Below, one piece after another: positions 4,629 to 5,343 of a stretch of DNA of 5,343 nt. Positions within the stretch are counted from its first letter, which is position 1, and each line of letters starts with the position of its first letter. The position numbers and the translations under genes are program-made. The stretch is taken from assembly GCA_946631345.1 (NCBI GenBank), contig CAMPAA010000211.1:1-5343 (forward strand), in the 5' to 3' direction. Origin of the DNA: an uncultured Verrucomicrobiota bacterium (GTDB lineage Bacteria > Verrucomicrobiota > Kiritimatiellia > RFP12 > UBA1067). The notes beneath the pieces were generated by a model. It saw only the letters and a list, made by a program, of their open reading frames with translations. It was not told the DNA's origin and did not search any database.

Positions 4629-5343
4629 ATGGAAGAGTCGGATACCAGCCGGCATTTTCTCCGGCAGTGGATTGAGGCCGACGTCGCGGAGGGGCGCACA
4701 GGCGGCAAGGTGGTGACGCGCTTCCCGCCCGAGCCGAACGGCTACATACACATCGGCCACGCTAAGGCGGTCTGCGTCGATTTCGGCATGGCCGAGCTGT
4801 TCGGCGGCGAATGCCACCTGCGGCTCGACGACACGAACCCCGCCAAGGAGTCGGACGAGTACGCGGAGAACATCAAGAACGACATCCGCTGGCTCGGCTT
4901 CCAGTGGTCAGGCGAGGGCGATTCCGGCGAACCCGGCTTCTACAACGCCAGCAACATGTTCGAGCGCATGTACGCCATTGCCGAGGAGCTGATCCGGCGC
5001 GGTCAGGCGTATTGCTGCAATCTCGGGCAGGATGAGTGGAAGGAGTACAGGGGCGTGCCGGAGAAGCCCGGCCGTCCATCGCCGTCGCGCGACACCTCGC
5101 CCGAACGCAACCTCCAGATATTCCACGAGATGCGCGACGGCAAGTACGCCGACGGCGAATGGTGCCTGAGGGCGAAGATCGACATGGCCTCGCCCAACAT
5201 CCACTTCCGCGACCCGGTGCTGTACCGCATACGGCATGTGGCACACTACCATCTCGGCGACAAGTGGTGCGTGTATCCGATGTACGATTTCGCGCATCCG
5301 ATCGAGGATGCGCTGGAGGGCGTGACGCACTCCATGTGCACGC
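4629..5343 (+). CDS. glnS: Glutaminyl-tRNA synthetase, N-terminal part (cut by window edge)
   Basis: Cytoplasmic class I aminoacyl-tRNA synthetase that joins glutamine to tRNA-Gln using ATP. The 238 visible residues cover most of the Rossmann catalytic half; the E. coli enzyme has about 550. Diagnostic segments are TRFPPEPNGY followed by the HIGH signature HIGH (41-44), LDDTNP (66-71), EYAENIKNDIRWLGF (77-91), CLRAKIDMASP (179-189), RDPVLYRI (194-201) and YPMYDFAHPIEDALEG (216-231). PPEPNG with LRAKIDM favours GlnRS over GluRS. The KMSKS-equivalent loop and the anticodon-binding beta-barrels lie beyond the edge. About eight extra residues follow WSG (93-95) relative to E. coli. The ATG at 4629 matches the family N-terminus, but there is no clear Shine-Dalgarno. 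With one base between the genes, translation is probably coupled to the upstream surface-protein gene. Confidence 0.96.
   Translation, partial: MEESDTSRHFLRQWIEADVAEGRTGGKVVTRFPPEPNGYIHIGHAKAVCVDFGMAELFGGECHLRLDDTNPAKESDEYAENIKNDIRWLGFQWSGEGDSGEPGFYNASNMFERMYAIAEELIRRGQAYCCNLGQDEWKEYRGVPEKPGRPSPSRDTSPERNLQIFHEMRDGKYADGEWCLRAKIDMASPNIHFRDPVLYRIRHVAHYHLGDKWCVYPMYDFAHPIEDALEGVTHSMCT

Overview
The window looks like a piece of a GC-rich Gram-negative bacterial chromosome carrying the edge of an integrated element at its left end. The lineage is probably in the Planctomycetes-Verrucomicrobia-Lentisphaerae-Kiritimatiella group. This is an inference from three things: the integrase resembles planctomycete-type tyrosine recombinases, the small exported protein has the repeat pattern of LA_2272-type surface proteins, and the coding DNA is GC-rich. 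No marker gene settles the lineage.

Region 1 (1-1260, all minus strand): a tyrosine recombinase gene runs off the left edge just before its HxxR box. Its start faces the 3' end of a complete tRNA-Ala(GGC) that has an encoded CCA, a G3:U70 pair and an A32-U38 pair. This is the usual arrangement of an island or prophage integrated into a tRNA 3' end. The 145 bp between the two genes hold a perfect 10-bp tandem repeat over a possible int promoter, a hairpin, and a 10-bp palindrome just before the int start codon.

Region 2 (1261-1746): this stretch has no convincing protein gene but is well organised. A strong minus-strand promoter serves the tRNA. Back to back with it, a plus-strand promoter (1332-1360) is followed about 220 bp later by a strong intrinsic terminator (1578-1616). 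Together these suggest an unrecognised RNA of about 250 nt. A consensus promoter with a built-in CsoR operator then leads into csoR.

Region 3 (1747-4150): csoR encodes a copper-sensing repressor with the C-H-C ligand set. It is followed by a P1B-type metal-exporting ATPase with a CPC motif but no N-terminal metal-binding domain. Matching 18-bp inverted repeats (TATACCC-N4-GGGTATA) lie in the csoR promoter and just before the ATPase gene. The expected circuit is that metal-free CsoR holds both genes down, Cu(I) releases it, and the ATPase exports metal. The membrane motifs of the ATPase are not those of classical CopA, so the exported metal is not certain.

Region 4 (4131-5343): a promoter inside the end of the ATPase gene drives a small signal-peptide-bearing repeat protein. 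One base after its stop codon begins glnS (glutaminyl-tRNA synthetase), which is cut by the right edge. The two genes appear to form one operon, with glnS probably translated by coupling.
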